Positions 1 to 8,223 are shown, numbered from the stretch's first letter. The stretch is 17,778 nucleotides of DNA from Candidatus Omnitrophota bacterium (GCA_023247595.1 JAHFGF010000011.1:1-17778), one strand, 5' to 3'. Notes: generated by a model not told the origin, from the letters alone. Translations and numbers: made by a program.

Positions 1-197
1 CCATATGTTGTGATTACAAACAATAAAATGTCAATATCTGGTATTTATTGGAACGAAATGGGACGGAATTTTAAATTTTTAACCACAAAAAACCTGTTTT
101 AGAAGGCCACTTAATTTGACGTGGGTACAAAAAAACCTTCCTCACCTACTCCACTTTGATAAGACACTGGAAAAAAGGCGGAAGAAAAAACACTCAA
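1..197. other. AT-rich region downstream of ribF, no gene seen
   Basis: No supported coding region. On the minus strand two T-tracts in similar contexts (AGGTTTTTTTGTAC and CAGGTTTTTTGTGG) may help end transcription, but I see no strong stem before either. A perfect TTGACA (34-29) near the edge points out of the window and could be the -35 box of a following gene. Its -10 box, near 5-10, is weak. Confidence 0.3.
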
Positions 198-1133
198 TTA
201 TTTTGGGGAGATTTGAAAATATTGATAGGCACGCCTGACATCAGCGCGTATTTGTGAAACAAGAAGATCAACGGAAGAGAATTTTTTTTCATTCCTGACT
301 CGGTGAAGAAATTCAATCGTCAGCTCTTTCTTATAAATTTTTTCGTTAAAATTTAAAATATGCACTTCCAAGCTAACTTTACCCGGCGCAGATGAAACGG
401 TCGGCCGGCTTCCGATATTGCAGACACCGCTTAAACTGCGTCCAGCCAAACAAGCTCTAACAAAATAAACTCCATTGGACGGAAGAATCCCGCTTGTAAC
501 ATTTATATTTGCCGTCGGAAAACCGAACTTTTTCCCGAGCCCGCGGCCTTTGATCACATCTCCGGCAACCGAAACATTTCGCCCCAGCATCGCCGCCGCT
601 TCACGCAATTTTCCCTGAATAATAAGCTGCCTTAACCAAGAACTGCTGATTTTATTTTTTGTCTTCTTAACCGGATCAATATGCCTGACAACAAATCCAT
701 AGCGCTGGCCCATGGACCCAAACAATTCCACATCACCCGTCCTATTTTCTCCAAATCTGAAATCATCCCCAACAAATACTTCTTTAACCCCTAAACTTGC
801 GACCAAATATTTTTTTACAAACTCCTCAGGCTTCAGACGTGAAAATTGCTTTGTGAATTTGATGACCAAAAGCAAATCAACGCCTAAACTTTCCAAAAGT
901 TTTACGCGCCCATCAAGAGAAACCAGATAATTCATTTCTTTTTTTTGCAAGACTTCAACAGGATGAGGATGAAAAGTAATCACAAGACTTTTCATATTTT
1001 TCCGTCGAGCAGTTCTGACCATGCGGCGGATCAAGGCCTGATGTCCGGTGTGCACACCGTCAAAAATCCCGATCGCGGCAACAGTATTTGTTAACGCCGG
1101 TTTAACCCGGCCAACGCCGAACATGACTTTCAT
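198..1133 (-). CDS. ribF: Bifunctional riboflavin kinase / FMN adenylyltransferase RibF
   Basis: Makes FMN from riboflavin and then FAD from FMN in the cytoplasm. The 311-residue length is normal for the family. The N-terminal nucleotidyltransferase half shows GIFDGVHTGHQ (about residues 22-32), FHPHP (54-58) and VGDDFRFG (121-128). The C-terminal flavokinase half shows GRGLGKKFGFPTANI (about 196-210), then PSNGVYFVRA and NIGSRPT. The ATG start lies inside the 3' end of truB (32-nt overlap) and has a clear Shine-Dalgarno sequence, AGAGGA at 1139-1144, five bases upstream, so translation is probably coupled to truB. It is the last gene of the operon in view. Family assignment is secure. Confidence 0.97.
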   Translation of the reverse strand: MKVMFGVGRVKPALTNTVAAIGIFDGVHTGHQALIRRMVRTARRKNMKSLVITFHPHPVEVLQKKEMNYLVSLDGRVKLLESLGVDLLLVIKFTKQFSRLKPEEFVKKYLVASLGVKEVFVGDDFRFGENRTGDVELFGSMGQRYGFVVRHIDPVKKTKNKISSSWLRQLIIQGKLREAAAMLGRNVSVAGDVIKGRGLGKKFGFPTANINVTSGILPSNGVYFVRACLAGRSLSGVCNIGSRPTVSSAPGKVSLEVHILNFNEKIYKKELTIEFLHRVRNEKKFSSVDLLVSQIRADVRRAYQYFQISPK

Positions 1134-1764
1134 TGAGGTCCTCTAATTTAACCGCGTCATCAATACTAAAATGTCCGATGCGTGTTCTCTGAATCTGCGT
1201 GATACAAGCACCACACCCAAGTTTAACGCCCACATCTTCAGCCAGTGTTCTCACATACGTTCCCTTGGAACATTCCAAATAAAATTTCACCTCGGGCAAT
1301 TGACAATCAATCAGTTTTAAGACATCAATCCGAATTTTCCTCGCGGGCCTCTCTACCGTTATACCTTTACGGGCCAATTTATATAATCGTTCACCTTTAT
1401 ACTTAACCGCGGAAACCATGGGAGGCATCTGCTCTGATTCCCCGACAAAACCATGGAGGACTTCCTCGATTTGCAAACGGCTCACGTAATCAAAAGGTTT
1501 ATTCTCAATAACCTCCCCGGTAATATCCGCCGACGTGGTTTGCGTGCCGAGCCGGAGTGTTGCCGCGTATGCTTTATCAAACGCGACAAAACGGTCGAAC
1601 AGTTTAGTGGATTTGCCAATCAGCATAATCAAAACGCCCGTGGCCAGAGGATCCAATGTTCCGGCATGCCCGACACGGCGCATATTTAATTTTCTTCGAA
1701 CGCGGCTGACAACGTCATGCGAGGTCATTCCCGTCGGTTTATCAACAATAATGATGCCGTCCAT
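1102..1764 (-). CDS. truB: tRNA pseudouridine(55) synthase TruB, short form
   Basis: Isomerises U55 in the T-loop of tRNAs to pseudouridine. The 220 residues contain the family signatures: IIVDKPTGMTSHDVV near the start, GHAGTLDPLATGVL with the catalytic aspartate at about D38, QMPPMVSAVKYKGERLY, and CSKGTYVRTLAEDVG. It ends soon after the catalytic fold and lacks the extra C-terminal PUA-like region of longer homologues such as the roughly 314-residue E. coli protein. The ATG shares one base with the upstream nrnA stop (TAATG) and has an AGGGAG-type Shine-Dalgarno sequence, so the two genes are probably translationally coupled. Its 3' end overlaps ribF. Confidence 0.97.
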   Translation of the reverse strand: MDGIIIVDKPTGMTSHDVVSRVRRKLNMRRVGHAGTLDPLATGVLIMLIGKSTKLFDRFVAFDKAYAATLRLGTQTTSADITGEVIENKPFDYVSRLQIEEVLHGFVGESEQMPPMVSAVKYKGERLYKLARKGITVERPARKIRIDVLKLIDCQLPEVKFYLECSKGTYVRTLAEDVGVKLGCGACITQIQRTRIGHFSIDDAVKLEDLNESHVRRWPG

Positions 1765-2723
1765 TAAAACTCCCTAATAATCAGCTTAAGAATTTTATTT
1801 CGTGTTTGGGTTAATCCGGACTCAAGCGTGCAGCCGCTGGCCTTGGCATGGCCGCCACCCTCAAAACGCTTTGCCAGCTCTGCCACATCCAACGCGCCTT
1901 TACTGCGAAAGTTAACCCTGGTCCGGCTTTTGCCGACTTCATTAAAAATAATAATGACCTCAACTTCGCCGGCCGAACGCAACAACGCAAAAATCTTATC
2001 TCTCACATCAAATCCGGCGGAAAACCTGGCCAAATCTTTTTTTCTCAAAGACAGGACAGCAACTTTGCCGTCGTGAAGAAACTCAACATTGTTGGCAATG
2101 GCCATGAATATCTTTAAATCATGAATGGATACCACATCGTAAATTCGGGAATAAATCTTCTGCGGCTCAACTCCGCGGGCAACAAGATCTGCCGTGATGC
2201 GATGAGTTAACGCAGACGTGCAATCGTAGCGAAACGAACCCGTGTCCGTCATGATCCCAGAATAAATGAGAGTTGCCAGATCTTTGGTCCACTTAATCTT
2301 CATCCTTTGAAACAGCTCATAAAGCACTTCCGCGGTTGAGGACGCTTTTGGCTCAATCAGATTCAAGCCGCCAAAATAATCATTAGTTTTATGATGATCG
2401 ATATTGATCATCATTTTCTCTTTGCGCAAAAGTCCCCGGACATTGCCGACACGCGACGCATCGCCGCAATCGACGGCAATCGCCACATCATAGGTTGCCG
2501 ATTTTACATCCGCCGGCCTTTTAACCCAGGATGAATTTGGCAAAAACTTAAGCCAGCCAGGGACAAGATCCTCATTGAACACAAGAACCGATTTTCCCAA
2601 AGATTTAAGGGCGACCGCGACGGCCAAAGCAGAACCAATGGCATCCGCGTCGGGATTCACATGCGTTGTAATTAAAAATTTCTGATTCGCTTTGACAGCT
2701 TTAATGATGGCATTATAACTCAT
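1764..2723 (-). CDS. nrnA: DHH/DHHA1 phosphoesterase, NrnA-like nanoRNase/pAp phosphatase
   Basis: Predicted to degrade very short RNA oligomers and/or to dephosphorylate 3'-phosphoadenosine 5'-phosphate. The 319 residues carry the DHH metal-site motifs: THVNPDADAIGS (about 20-31), VDCGD (84-88), the DHH triad at 109-111 and GIMTDTGSFRY (156-165). The C-terminal DHHA1 domain has GGGHAKASG (289-297). Length and motif order match bacterial NrnA. The ATG overlaps the end of rbfA by 11 nt, with GGAG six or seven bases upstream inside the rbfA reading frame. In many bacteria this gene sits between rbfA and truB, as here. Which of the two activities dominates cannot be read from sequence. Confidence 0.93.
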   Translation of the reverse strand: MSYNAIIKAVKANQKFLITTHVNPDADAIGSALAVAVALKSLGKSVLVFNEDLVPGWLKFLPNSSWVKRPADVKSATYDVAIAVDCGDASRVGNVRGLLRKEKMMINIDHHKTNDYFGGLNLIEPKASSTAEVLYELFQRMKIKWTKDLATLIYSGIMTDTGSFRYDCTSALTHRITADLVARGVEPQKIYSRIYDVVSIHDLKIFMAIANNVEFLHDGKVAVLSLRKKDLARFSAGFDVRDKIFALLRSAGEVEVIIIFNEVGKSRTRVNFRSKGALDVAELAKRFEGGGHAKASGCTLESGLTQTRNKILKLIIREF

Positions 2724-3087
2724 CGTTCACTCCGCCTTCTTTTGGGATTTTCTTAATCTCTTCTAACGTGTCATCGATTTTCGAAGCATACGACAACGAG
2801 TCATCGTGAATAAAAACAATTTCCGGCGTGTAACGCAGCCTCACCCTTTGCCCAATCAACTTGCGGATAAAACCGCGCGCGCTGCTTAACCCTTCTTGGA
2901 CGCTCTGAATTTTTTTGCGGTCATTGGATAAAACGCTGAATCCCACGCGGGCATGCTGAAGGTCTTTGCTGCAGTCAACATAAGTGATCGTCACAAACGT
3001 CAATCGCGGATCATTTATATCCCCATATTGAATCATGTTTCCGATTTCCCGTTTGATCTGCTGATTGACTTTCTCCATCCGAATCAT
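2713..3087 (-). CDS. rbfA: 30S ribosome-binding factor RbfA
   Basis: A small KH-like protein that binds immature 30S subunits and assists 16S rRNA 5'-end maturation, notably in the cold. The 124-residue length is typical. Visible family features are the N-terminal KVNQQIKREIGNMI helix, DPRLTFVTITYVDCSKDLQHARVGFSV, and the C-terminal LRYTPEIVFIHDDSLSYASK segment. Of two candidate starts (residues 1 and 4), the first ATG is favoured because AGGAG at 3094-3098 lies six bases upstream. It begins 11 nt after the cca stop and overlaps nrnA at its end. The usual upstream neighbour infB is absent; cca and xerD are there instead. Confidence 0.95.
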   Translation of the reverse strand: MIRMEKVNQQIKREIGNMIQYGDINDPRLTFVTITYVDCSKDLQHARVGFSVLSNDRKKIQSVQEGLSSARGFIRKLIGQRVRLRYTPEIVFIHDDSLSYASKIDDTLEEIKKIPKEGGVNDEL

Positions 3088-3098
3088 TTCAAACTCCT

Positions 3099-4376
3099 TT
3101 ACATCTGGCTAAGTTGATACAATTTTCGAGCGTAGGCCAACTGCTGCGTTTTACTCCTACATTGCCCGTCAACAACACAAAATAACACCTCCCGCAGAAT
3201 ATCCTTAAAAATTTTCCCAGGAGGAATTCCCAACCGATTTAAATCCTGACCGTTTATCTTTAAAGTAACAAAACGCCCTTTGGTCAAAAACCATTTGATC
3301 CTATCAAGAACAATTCCTTTGTTCAGTTGAGCGCCTAAAAAAATGAGCTCTTCCGAACTCAATCCTTCAAGAAGTTTAAATACATCCACCATCGATAATT
3401 TCTTCATTTTGAGTTTCTTTAACAACTTAACCGAGTCCAAGGCCGAACAAATCTGATTGCGTTGAGATCGCGACAACGCTATCGATGACAACAGCATCGA
3501 CAACTGAATCTTCGGCACGCTTGAACATAAAGCCGTCCAATCAATCAACCATTCTTGAACCTTTGATTGTTGAGTTGATTGTCCGTCAACAAATTCAACC
3601 ATCTGCGGTATCCGTCCGCATAATTCCAATTCACTTCTACCAACCCGACAACCCCATCCGGTATTTAAAAAGAACGATAATTGCGACAATCTCTTTAAAT
3701 TCAAGACAACCTGTTTTTTCTGCAGATTTTTCTTAAACTCTTCAAACAATCGTTGCGGCTTAACAGACTTTAACGCGCCGGTCTTGACAGCCTTGCGCAG
3801 CCAAAGAAGCGTTTTATCTTCAATACGAAAACCAAAACGCTGTTCAAAGCGAACCGCGCGCAAAATCCTCGTCGGGTCATCCACAAAACTGTGTTCATGC
3901 AAAACCCGAATCTTCCCCGCCTTCAAATCATCCAATCCGCCATTTTCATCAACCAACCGACCAAAATCTTTAGGGTCAATGGCAATCGCCATAGCATTGA
4001 TTGTAAAATCCCGGCGAAAAAGATCATCCGTCAAAGTTCCTTGACTGACTGTCGGCAACGCTCCAGGCGCAACATATTGTTCTTTGCGGATCATGGAAAA
4101 ATCAACTGCCCGGCCATCGGCCATGGTTACGGTTGCCGTTGAGAAAGCTGGATAAACAACAACACGGCCCTGGCATCGACGGGCAAAAATTTTGGCAACT
4201 GCTATGGCATCACCGTCAACAGCCAAATCCAGATCGAGGATTTCTTTTTTAAGAATCAAATCCCGGACACATCCTCCGATGACAAAAGAACGAGAACCCA
4301 TCTTAGAAGCCGATATGCCGACTTCCTGGATAATATTCAAAGATTTTTTATTTAACCGATCCAAATATGAATTCAC
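3099..4376 (-). CDS. cca: CCA tRNA nucleotidyltransferase / poly(A) polymerase family protein
   Basis: Class II nucleotidyltransferase, most likely adding or repairing the 3'-terminal CCA of tRNAs. The head domain shows VIGGCVRDLIL (32-42), the metal-binding DLD (48-50), a YVAPGALPTVSQGTLTDDLF stretch, RRDFTINAMAI (121-131) and DDPTRILRAVRF (166-177). The C-terminal INGQDLNRLGIPPGKIF segment is typical of CCA-adding enzymes; no HD phosphohydrolase motif is evident. The start is GTG, two bases after the xerD TAG stop; an ATG two bases earlier runs straight into TGA. The tRNA-Pro gene in this window lacks encoded CCA, which supports a CCA-adding role. A CC-only, A-only or poly(A) enzyme cannot be excluded. 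Confidence 0.9.
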   Translation of the reverse strand: MNSYLDRLNKKSLNIIQEVGISASKMGSRSFVIGGCVRDLILKKEILDLDLAVDGDAIAVAKIFARRCQGRVVVYPAFSTATVTMADGRAVDFSMIRKEQYVAPGALPTVSQGTLTDDLFRRDFTINAMAIAIDPKDFGRLVDENGGLDDLKAGKIRVLHEHSFVDDPTRILRAVRFEQRFGFRIEDKTLLWLRKAVKTGALKSVKPQRLFEEFKKNLQKKQVVLNLKRLSQLSFFLNTGWGCRVGRSELELCGRIPQMVEFVDGQSTQQSKVQEWLIDWTALCSSVPKIQLSMLLSSIALSRSQRNQICSALDSVKLLKKLKMKKLSMVDVFKLLEGLSSEELIFLGAQLNKGIVLDRIKWFLTKGRFVTLKINGQDLNRLGIPPGKIFKDILREVLFCVVDGQCRSKTQQLAYARKLYQLSQM

Positions 4377-4378
4377 AT

Positions 4379-5275
4379 CTATCCCCGCGGATGAAATTGT
4401 TTGTGCACGGATTTTAAACGTTCTTTATCCACATGCGTGTAAATCTGTGTTGTCGAAATGTCCGCATGCCCCAGCATTTCCTGCACGGAACGCAGATCAG
4501 CCCCGTGTTCCAGCAAGTGCGTGGCAAACGTATGGCGCAACGTGTGCGGCTTAATATTTTTATCAATTCCCGCTTTTTTGGCATAACTCTTAATCATCTT
4601 CCAAATAACTTGCCGGCTCATGGGCTTGCCCAGACGGCTGAGAAATAAAACATCTGTTGCTGCCGCGCGGCCGTCAAACTTCGGCCTGACCTTCTGACAA
4701 TAAAAAGCCAACGCCTCGCGTGACTTTTTCCCAATAGGTATCAAACGTTCTTTCCTGCCTTTGCCGATGCAGCGCACATAGCCGGCGTCAAAATTAAGGC
4801 CGCTCAGTTTCAAGTCAACCAATTCCGTGACACGCATGCCGCTCGCGTAAAATAATTCCAGAATGGCATAATCCCGAATCATTTGAGGCTTCTTGCCCTG
4901 CGCCGCCTGAATAATCCGTTCGATTTCCGCCTGGGTCAACACATCCGGAACACGCTTCCAGGTTTTAGGAGTTTCTACTAAACTCGTCGGATCATCTTTG
5001 ACAAAATTTTCTCTAACCAAAAAACGGTGAAACATCTTAACCGCTGTCAATGCCCGGCAGATGGATGTCGTTGTCAGGCCCCGTTTCTTTAATTCGTATA
5101 GAAAATCAGAAACCCCGTCGCGGTTGACCGTTTCAACACCAGAAATCCCGCGCTTGCTTAAATAAGCTTTATACAAAGCAAGATCCCGGCCGTAGGCCAT
5201 CAGCGTATTTTTAGCCAAGCCGCGTTCAACCGAGAGATAATTGATAAATTCTTGAATTAAATTCTGCATAATCAC
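4379..5275 (-). CDS. xerD: Site-specific tyrosine recombinase XerD (XerC/D family)
   Basis: Tyrosine recombinase expected to resolve chromosome dimers at a dif site. The 298 residues have an N-terminal core-binding domain (about 1-100, with LIQEFINYLSVERGLAKNTL) and a C-terminal catalytic domain with all six active-site residues: R148, K172, H244, R247, H270 and nucleophile Y279. This numbering coincides with that of E. coli XerD as I remember it, so XerD is preferred over XerC or a mobile integrase. The longer start is GTG in a GTGA overlap with the lipoprotein stop; an ATG two codons later (5269) is an alternative. Neither has a strong Shine-Dalgarno sequence. The housekeeping context argues against a mobile-element integrase. 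Confidence 0.93.
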   Translation of the reverse strand: MIMQNLIQEFINYLSVERGLAKNTLMAYGRDLALYKAYLSKRGISGVETVNRDGVSDFLYELKKRGLTTTSICRALTAVKMFHRFLVRENFVKDDPTSLVETPKTWKRVPDVLTQAEIERIIQAAQGKKPQMIRDYAILELFYASGMRVTELVDLKLSGLNFDAGYVRCIGKGRKERLIPIGKKSREALAFYCQKVRPKFDGRAAATDVLFLSRLGKPMSRQVIWKMIKSYAKKAGIDKNIKPHTLRHTFATHLLEHGADLRSVQEMLGHADISTTQIYTHVDKERLKSVHKQFHPRG

Positions 5276-5802
5276 TCAGTTACAAGAAACTCCTTAACCA
5301 TTGTCACTTTAAAATTCTTTCGGATTTTTTTATCAACGTCGCGCAACTCGCTTTTGATTCTCGACGGATTTCGAAAAGATTTCTGTTTGGCAAATTCATC
5401 GCGGATATACTGCACCTGTCCTTTGATCGCGGAAAGCTCCTCGGAAGCCGGAGTTTTAACCAGCCGGATCATCTCACTGATAGATTTTAATGCCGCGTCC
5501 AAATCATTGATCATCCGCTTATCATTATTGTTCATCGTATCAAAATTATCGGCAAAATCAGAAATCCAAAGATTAAACATTGAATATTGCTGGGCGTAGA
5601 CATCTCCCGGCCCTGTTTTTTTGACCGGATAAACCTCAGGCTCCAGAACCGGAACAAAATCCTCTGTTCCTGCCTTGTCTTTCTTTTTCTGACGGATAAA
5701 CTTTTTTCTTAAAGGCGCGCAACCGTTCAAGAAAATTATCATAACCAGACAAAGTGAACAGGCTGAAACCAAACGACGGAATTGATTTTGACTCATCTTC
5801 AT
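5272..5802 (-). CDS. Predicted lipoprotein of unknown function
   Basis: I do not recognise a family. The 176-residue product begins with a lipoprotein signal peptide: basic start, hydrophobic segment (about 11-25) and lipobox LNGC with the lipidated cysteine at C28. The +2 residue is Ala, not Asp, so the outer membrane is the likely destination. A lysine/arginine-rich stretch follows (32-43), then a proline-containing linker (51-66), then a largely helical, charged C-terminal part (about 70-172) that may form a coiled coil. The ATG overlaps the ligA stop as ATGA, with AAGGAG (5811-5816) at good spacing inside ligA, so it is clearly meant to be translated. It ends in a GTGA overlap with xerD. 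A cell-envelope role is inference only. Confidence 0.85.
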   Translation of the reverse strand: MKMSQNQFRRLVSACSLCLVMIIFLNGCAPLRKKFIRQKKKDKAGTEDFVPVLEPEVYPVKKTGPGDVYAQQYSMFNLWISDFADNFDTMNNNDKRMINDLDAALKSISEMIRLVKTPASEELSAIKGQVQYIRDEFAKQKSFRNPSRIKSELRDVDKKIRKNFKVTMVKEFLVTE

Positions 5803-7808
5803 GAAATCATCTCCTTAAATTCGTTTTGCGTTAAAACTTTAACACCCAATTGCCGGGCTTTATCTAACTTTGACCCCGCCTCACGGCCGGCAACCACAAA
5901 ATCCGTTTTCGCACTCACGGAAGAACTCACATCGCCTCCCAATTTCTTAACCATGTCACCAGCCTCATCCCGTGATATTCCCTCCAACTCGCCGGTAAAA
6001 ACAAACTTCTTGCCGGCAAACCGACTTTCTTTAATTTGAAACGCATCTTCCTTCAAATTCAAACCGGCTTTCTGGAATTTTTCAATCAGCTTCCGGTTTA
6101 CGGCTCTTTTAAAAAATTCAGTCACAGAATCAGCCATGACCGAACCGACATCTTTAAGACTGACAATCTCTTCCTGCGTTGCCTGCATCAAGCCGTTAAT
6201 ATTTTTAAATCTCTGGGCGAGAACAAAGGCCGCTTTGACACCAATATTAGAAATTCCTAAACCAAAAATAAATCGAGATAAAGGCTGCTGCCTGCTTCGC
6301 GCAATCGCATTTAAAAGATTCTCAGCCTTTTTCTCTTTAAACAAATCCAGCTTTAATAAATCATCCTTGGTCAAAGAATAAATATCCGCTGGATCTTGAA
6401 TGAGCTTTTTGTCCAAAAGCTGACGGACCACAACATCTCCAAGCCCCTCGATATCCATGGCGTCACGTGAAGCAAAATGAACCATTGTCCGCTGCAGCTG
6501 TTGAGGACAGGCCGGATTAACGCAGCGATACGCCACGTCCTCATCCTTTTCTTTGACCACTTTTTCAGCGCATGATGGACACTTCTCGGGAGGCGCGATA
6601 ATTTTAGCTTTTGAATTTGAAACAACAACCTTAACAATTTTGGGGATCACGTCTCCAGCTCTTTCGACGAGAACCTTGTCCCCGCAGCGGATATTGAGCC
6701 TTTTAATTTCATCAAAATTATGAAGCGTCGCCCGGCTGATGGTGACACCACCGCAGGAAACCGGTTCAAGTTCAGCCACCGGAGTTAAAATGCCTGTCCG
6801 TCCAACTTGGACTGTGATGTTATTTAAAACCGTTGTGGCCTGATAGGCCGGAAATTTATACGCCACCGCCCAGCGCGGTGATTTTAAAGTAAATCCCAAC
6901 CGTTCTCGCTGCGTATAAGAATTGACTTTAACGACAATCCCGTCGACATCATAAGGCAGCGTCGTTCTTTTCTGCTGAAACTCCTGACAATAGGCCTCAA
7001 CATCATCAATGGTGCGGCAAGTCCGGTTATAAGGATTAACCGGCAACCCGAGCTGAGCCATCTTTTTTAAAAATTCGTCATGCGTTAAAGGAACGCTTGG
7101 CCCGACCCAGCGTCCGAACGAATGAACAAAAAAGTTTAATCTGCGCTTGGACGCCAATTGAACGTCCAGTAATTTTAATGTGCCTCCGGCGGCATTGCGG
7201 GGATTCGCAAAAACTTCCTCGTCATTCTTTTTACGTTGAAGGTTCATCTGATTAAAATCCTCATGGCTCATATAAACTTCACCGCGCACTTCCAATTCTT
7301 TTATTTTCGAAGCCCAAGGTTCTGATTTAAATTTCAGCGGAATACTGCGAATTGTTTTCAAATGGCGCGTGACATCTTCGCCCGTTATCCCGTCGCCGCG
7401 CGTTGCCCCCTGGGCCAATTCTCCCTGTTCATACATCAGCGCGACACTGATTCCGTCCATCTTTAGCTCCACCGTATATTCAACCGCGTCCGTTCCTAAT
7501 GTCTTAATAACTCTTTTCTGCCAATCCTTAAGATCTTCAAAGGAATAGGTATTATCTAAAGAATACATCTTAACTTTATGGGTTACGGATTGAAGCGTTC
7601 CTTCAACAGGCGCGCCGATGCGTTGGGTAGGAGAATTTTTGGATTTATATTGAGGAAATTGCTTTTCAAGGCTAACCAGCTCCTTTAGAAGCTGATCATA
7701 TTGCGAGTCAGATACCGTGGGATTATTTTGAAGATAATACTGCCCGTTGTATTCGTCAATCAAACGGGATAAACGCTCAATTTCCCGCTGTGCTTTTTTA
7801 GGATCCAT
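5799..7808 (-). CDS. ligA: NAD+-dependent DNA ligase LigA
   Basis: Seals nicks in duplex DNA using NAD+, essential for replication and repair. The 669-residue length is standard. Domain order: Ia NAD-binding region with YYLQNNPTVSDSQYDQL (24-40), adenylation domain with the KMDG motif and catalytic lysine at about K116, then GDGITGEDVT, the OB fold, a four-cysteine zinc finger (CPSC ... CVNPAC), helix-hairpin-helix repeats (GLGISNIGVKAAFVLAQRF region) and a C-terminal BRCT domain (FAGKKFVFTGELEGISRDEA onward). No Shine-Dalgarno sequence precedes the ATG. It follows acyP after 74 bp and overlaps the lipoprotein gene by four bases. Assignment is secure. Confidence 0.98.
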   Translation of the reverse strand: MDPKKAQREIERLSRLIDEYNGQYYLQNNPTVSDSQYDQLLKELVSLEKQFPQYKSKNSPTQRIGAPVEGTLQSVTHKVKMYSLDNTYSFEDLKDWQKRVIKTLGTDAVEYTVELKMDGISVALMYEQGELAQGATRGDGITGEDVTRHLKTIRSIPLKFKSEPWASKIKELEVRGEVYMSHEDFNQMNLQRKKNDEEVFANPRNAAGGTLKLLDVQLASKRRLNFFVHSFGRWVGPSVPLTHDEFLKKMAQLGLPVNPYNRTCRTIDDVEAYCQEFQQKRTTLPYDVDGIVVKVNSYTQRERLGFTLKSPRWAVAYKFPAYQATTVLNNITVQVGRTGILTPVAELEPVSCGGVTISRATLHNFDEIKRLNIRCGDKVLVERAGDVIPKIVKVVVSNSKAKIIAPPEKCPSCAEKVVKEKDEDVAYRCVNPACPQQLQRTMVHFASRDAMDIEGLGDVVVRQLLDKKLIQDPADIYSLTKDDLLKLDLFKEKKAENLLNAIARSRQQPLSRFIFGLGISNIGVKAAFVLAQRFKNINGLMQATQEEIVSLKDVGSVMADSVTEFFKRAVNRKLIEKFQKAGLNLKEDAFQIKESRFAGKKFVFTGELEGISRDEAGDMVKKLGGDVSSSVSAKTDFVVAGREAGSKLDKARQLGVKVLTQNEFKEMIS

Positions 7809-7821
7809 GGGATTAAACCAT

Positions 7822-7849
7822 TAGATAGGCCCTCAACAGGCGGCATCAA
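7822..7849 (-). promoter_or_regulatory. Weak candidate promoter just upstream of ligA
   Basis: On the minus strand TTGATG (7849-7844) and TATCTA (7827-7822) are separated by 16 bases. A start about seven bases after the -10 box would leave only a few untranslated bases before the ligA ATG. That would suit the absence of a Shine-Dalgarno sequence, but the match is modest and may be chance. Confidence 0.25.
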
Positions 7850-7882
7850 AGAATCAATTTTTGTAATTAAACAGAAAGAAAG

Positions 7883-8152
7883 TTAATACGCGATTTTAAA
7901 ATCTTCAAACTCTCGACTCATTTGTTTATAAATTTTCTGAACATCATGAATGTAACCGCCAAAATGATTTTTTAAATTATCGAGCAATGCCTCTAAATCG
8001 TCCTTATCGCCTTGAGCCAGAACCTCAACCCGACCGTCCGCAAGGTTCTTAACCCAGCCTTTGAGTCCTAAATCAAGGGCAAACCTCTGACAGGTATAAC
8101 GAAACCCAACCCCTTGAACAGTTCCTTTAAAATATATCTGCGCCTGAACCAT
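7883..8152 (-). CDS. acyP: Acylphosphatase
   Basis: Small cytoplasmic enzyme hydrolysing acyl phosphates. The 89 residues cover the whole alpha/beta fold of the family. The phosphate-binding motif GTVQGVGFR ends in the catalytic arginine R18, and GWVKNLADGRVEVLAQG contains the catalytic asparagine N36. No other domain is attached, so it is a stand-alone enzyme and not the N-terminal part of HypF. The ATG has no clear Shine-Dalgarno sequence. It lies 74 bp upstream of ligA and downstream of the tRNA-Pro terminator-like stem. I see no convincing promoter of its own. The physiological substrate is not predictable from sequence. Confidence 0.95.
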   Translation of the reverse strand: MVQAQIYFKGTVQGVGFRYTCQRFALDLGLKGWVKNLADGRVEVLAQGDKDDLEALLDNLKNHFGGYIHDVQKIYKQMSREFEDFKIAY

Positions 8153-8223
8153 AAGAAATATTTAAAAAAGTGTTTTTGCCTGCCCTAGTTTCTGGTTGAT
8201 TTAAAGCTGAGAACCCGCAATCC

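Noticed and set aside
84..140. Two similar A/T-tract motifs as a possible repeat array or CRISPR
   Set aside because: Only two short, imperfect copies in an AT-rich tail; no spacer-repeat structure.
6371..6637. 88-codon minus-strand frame within ligA
   Set aside because: Out of frame with the zinc-finger region of ligA, whose cysteines are intact; no sign of a frameshift.
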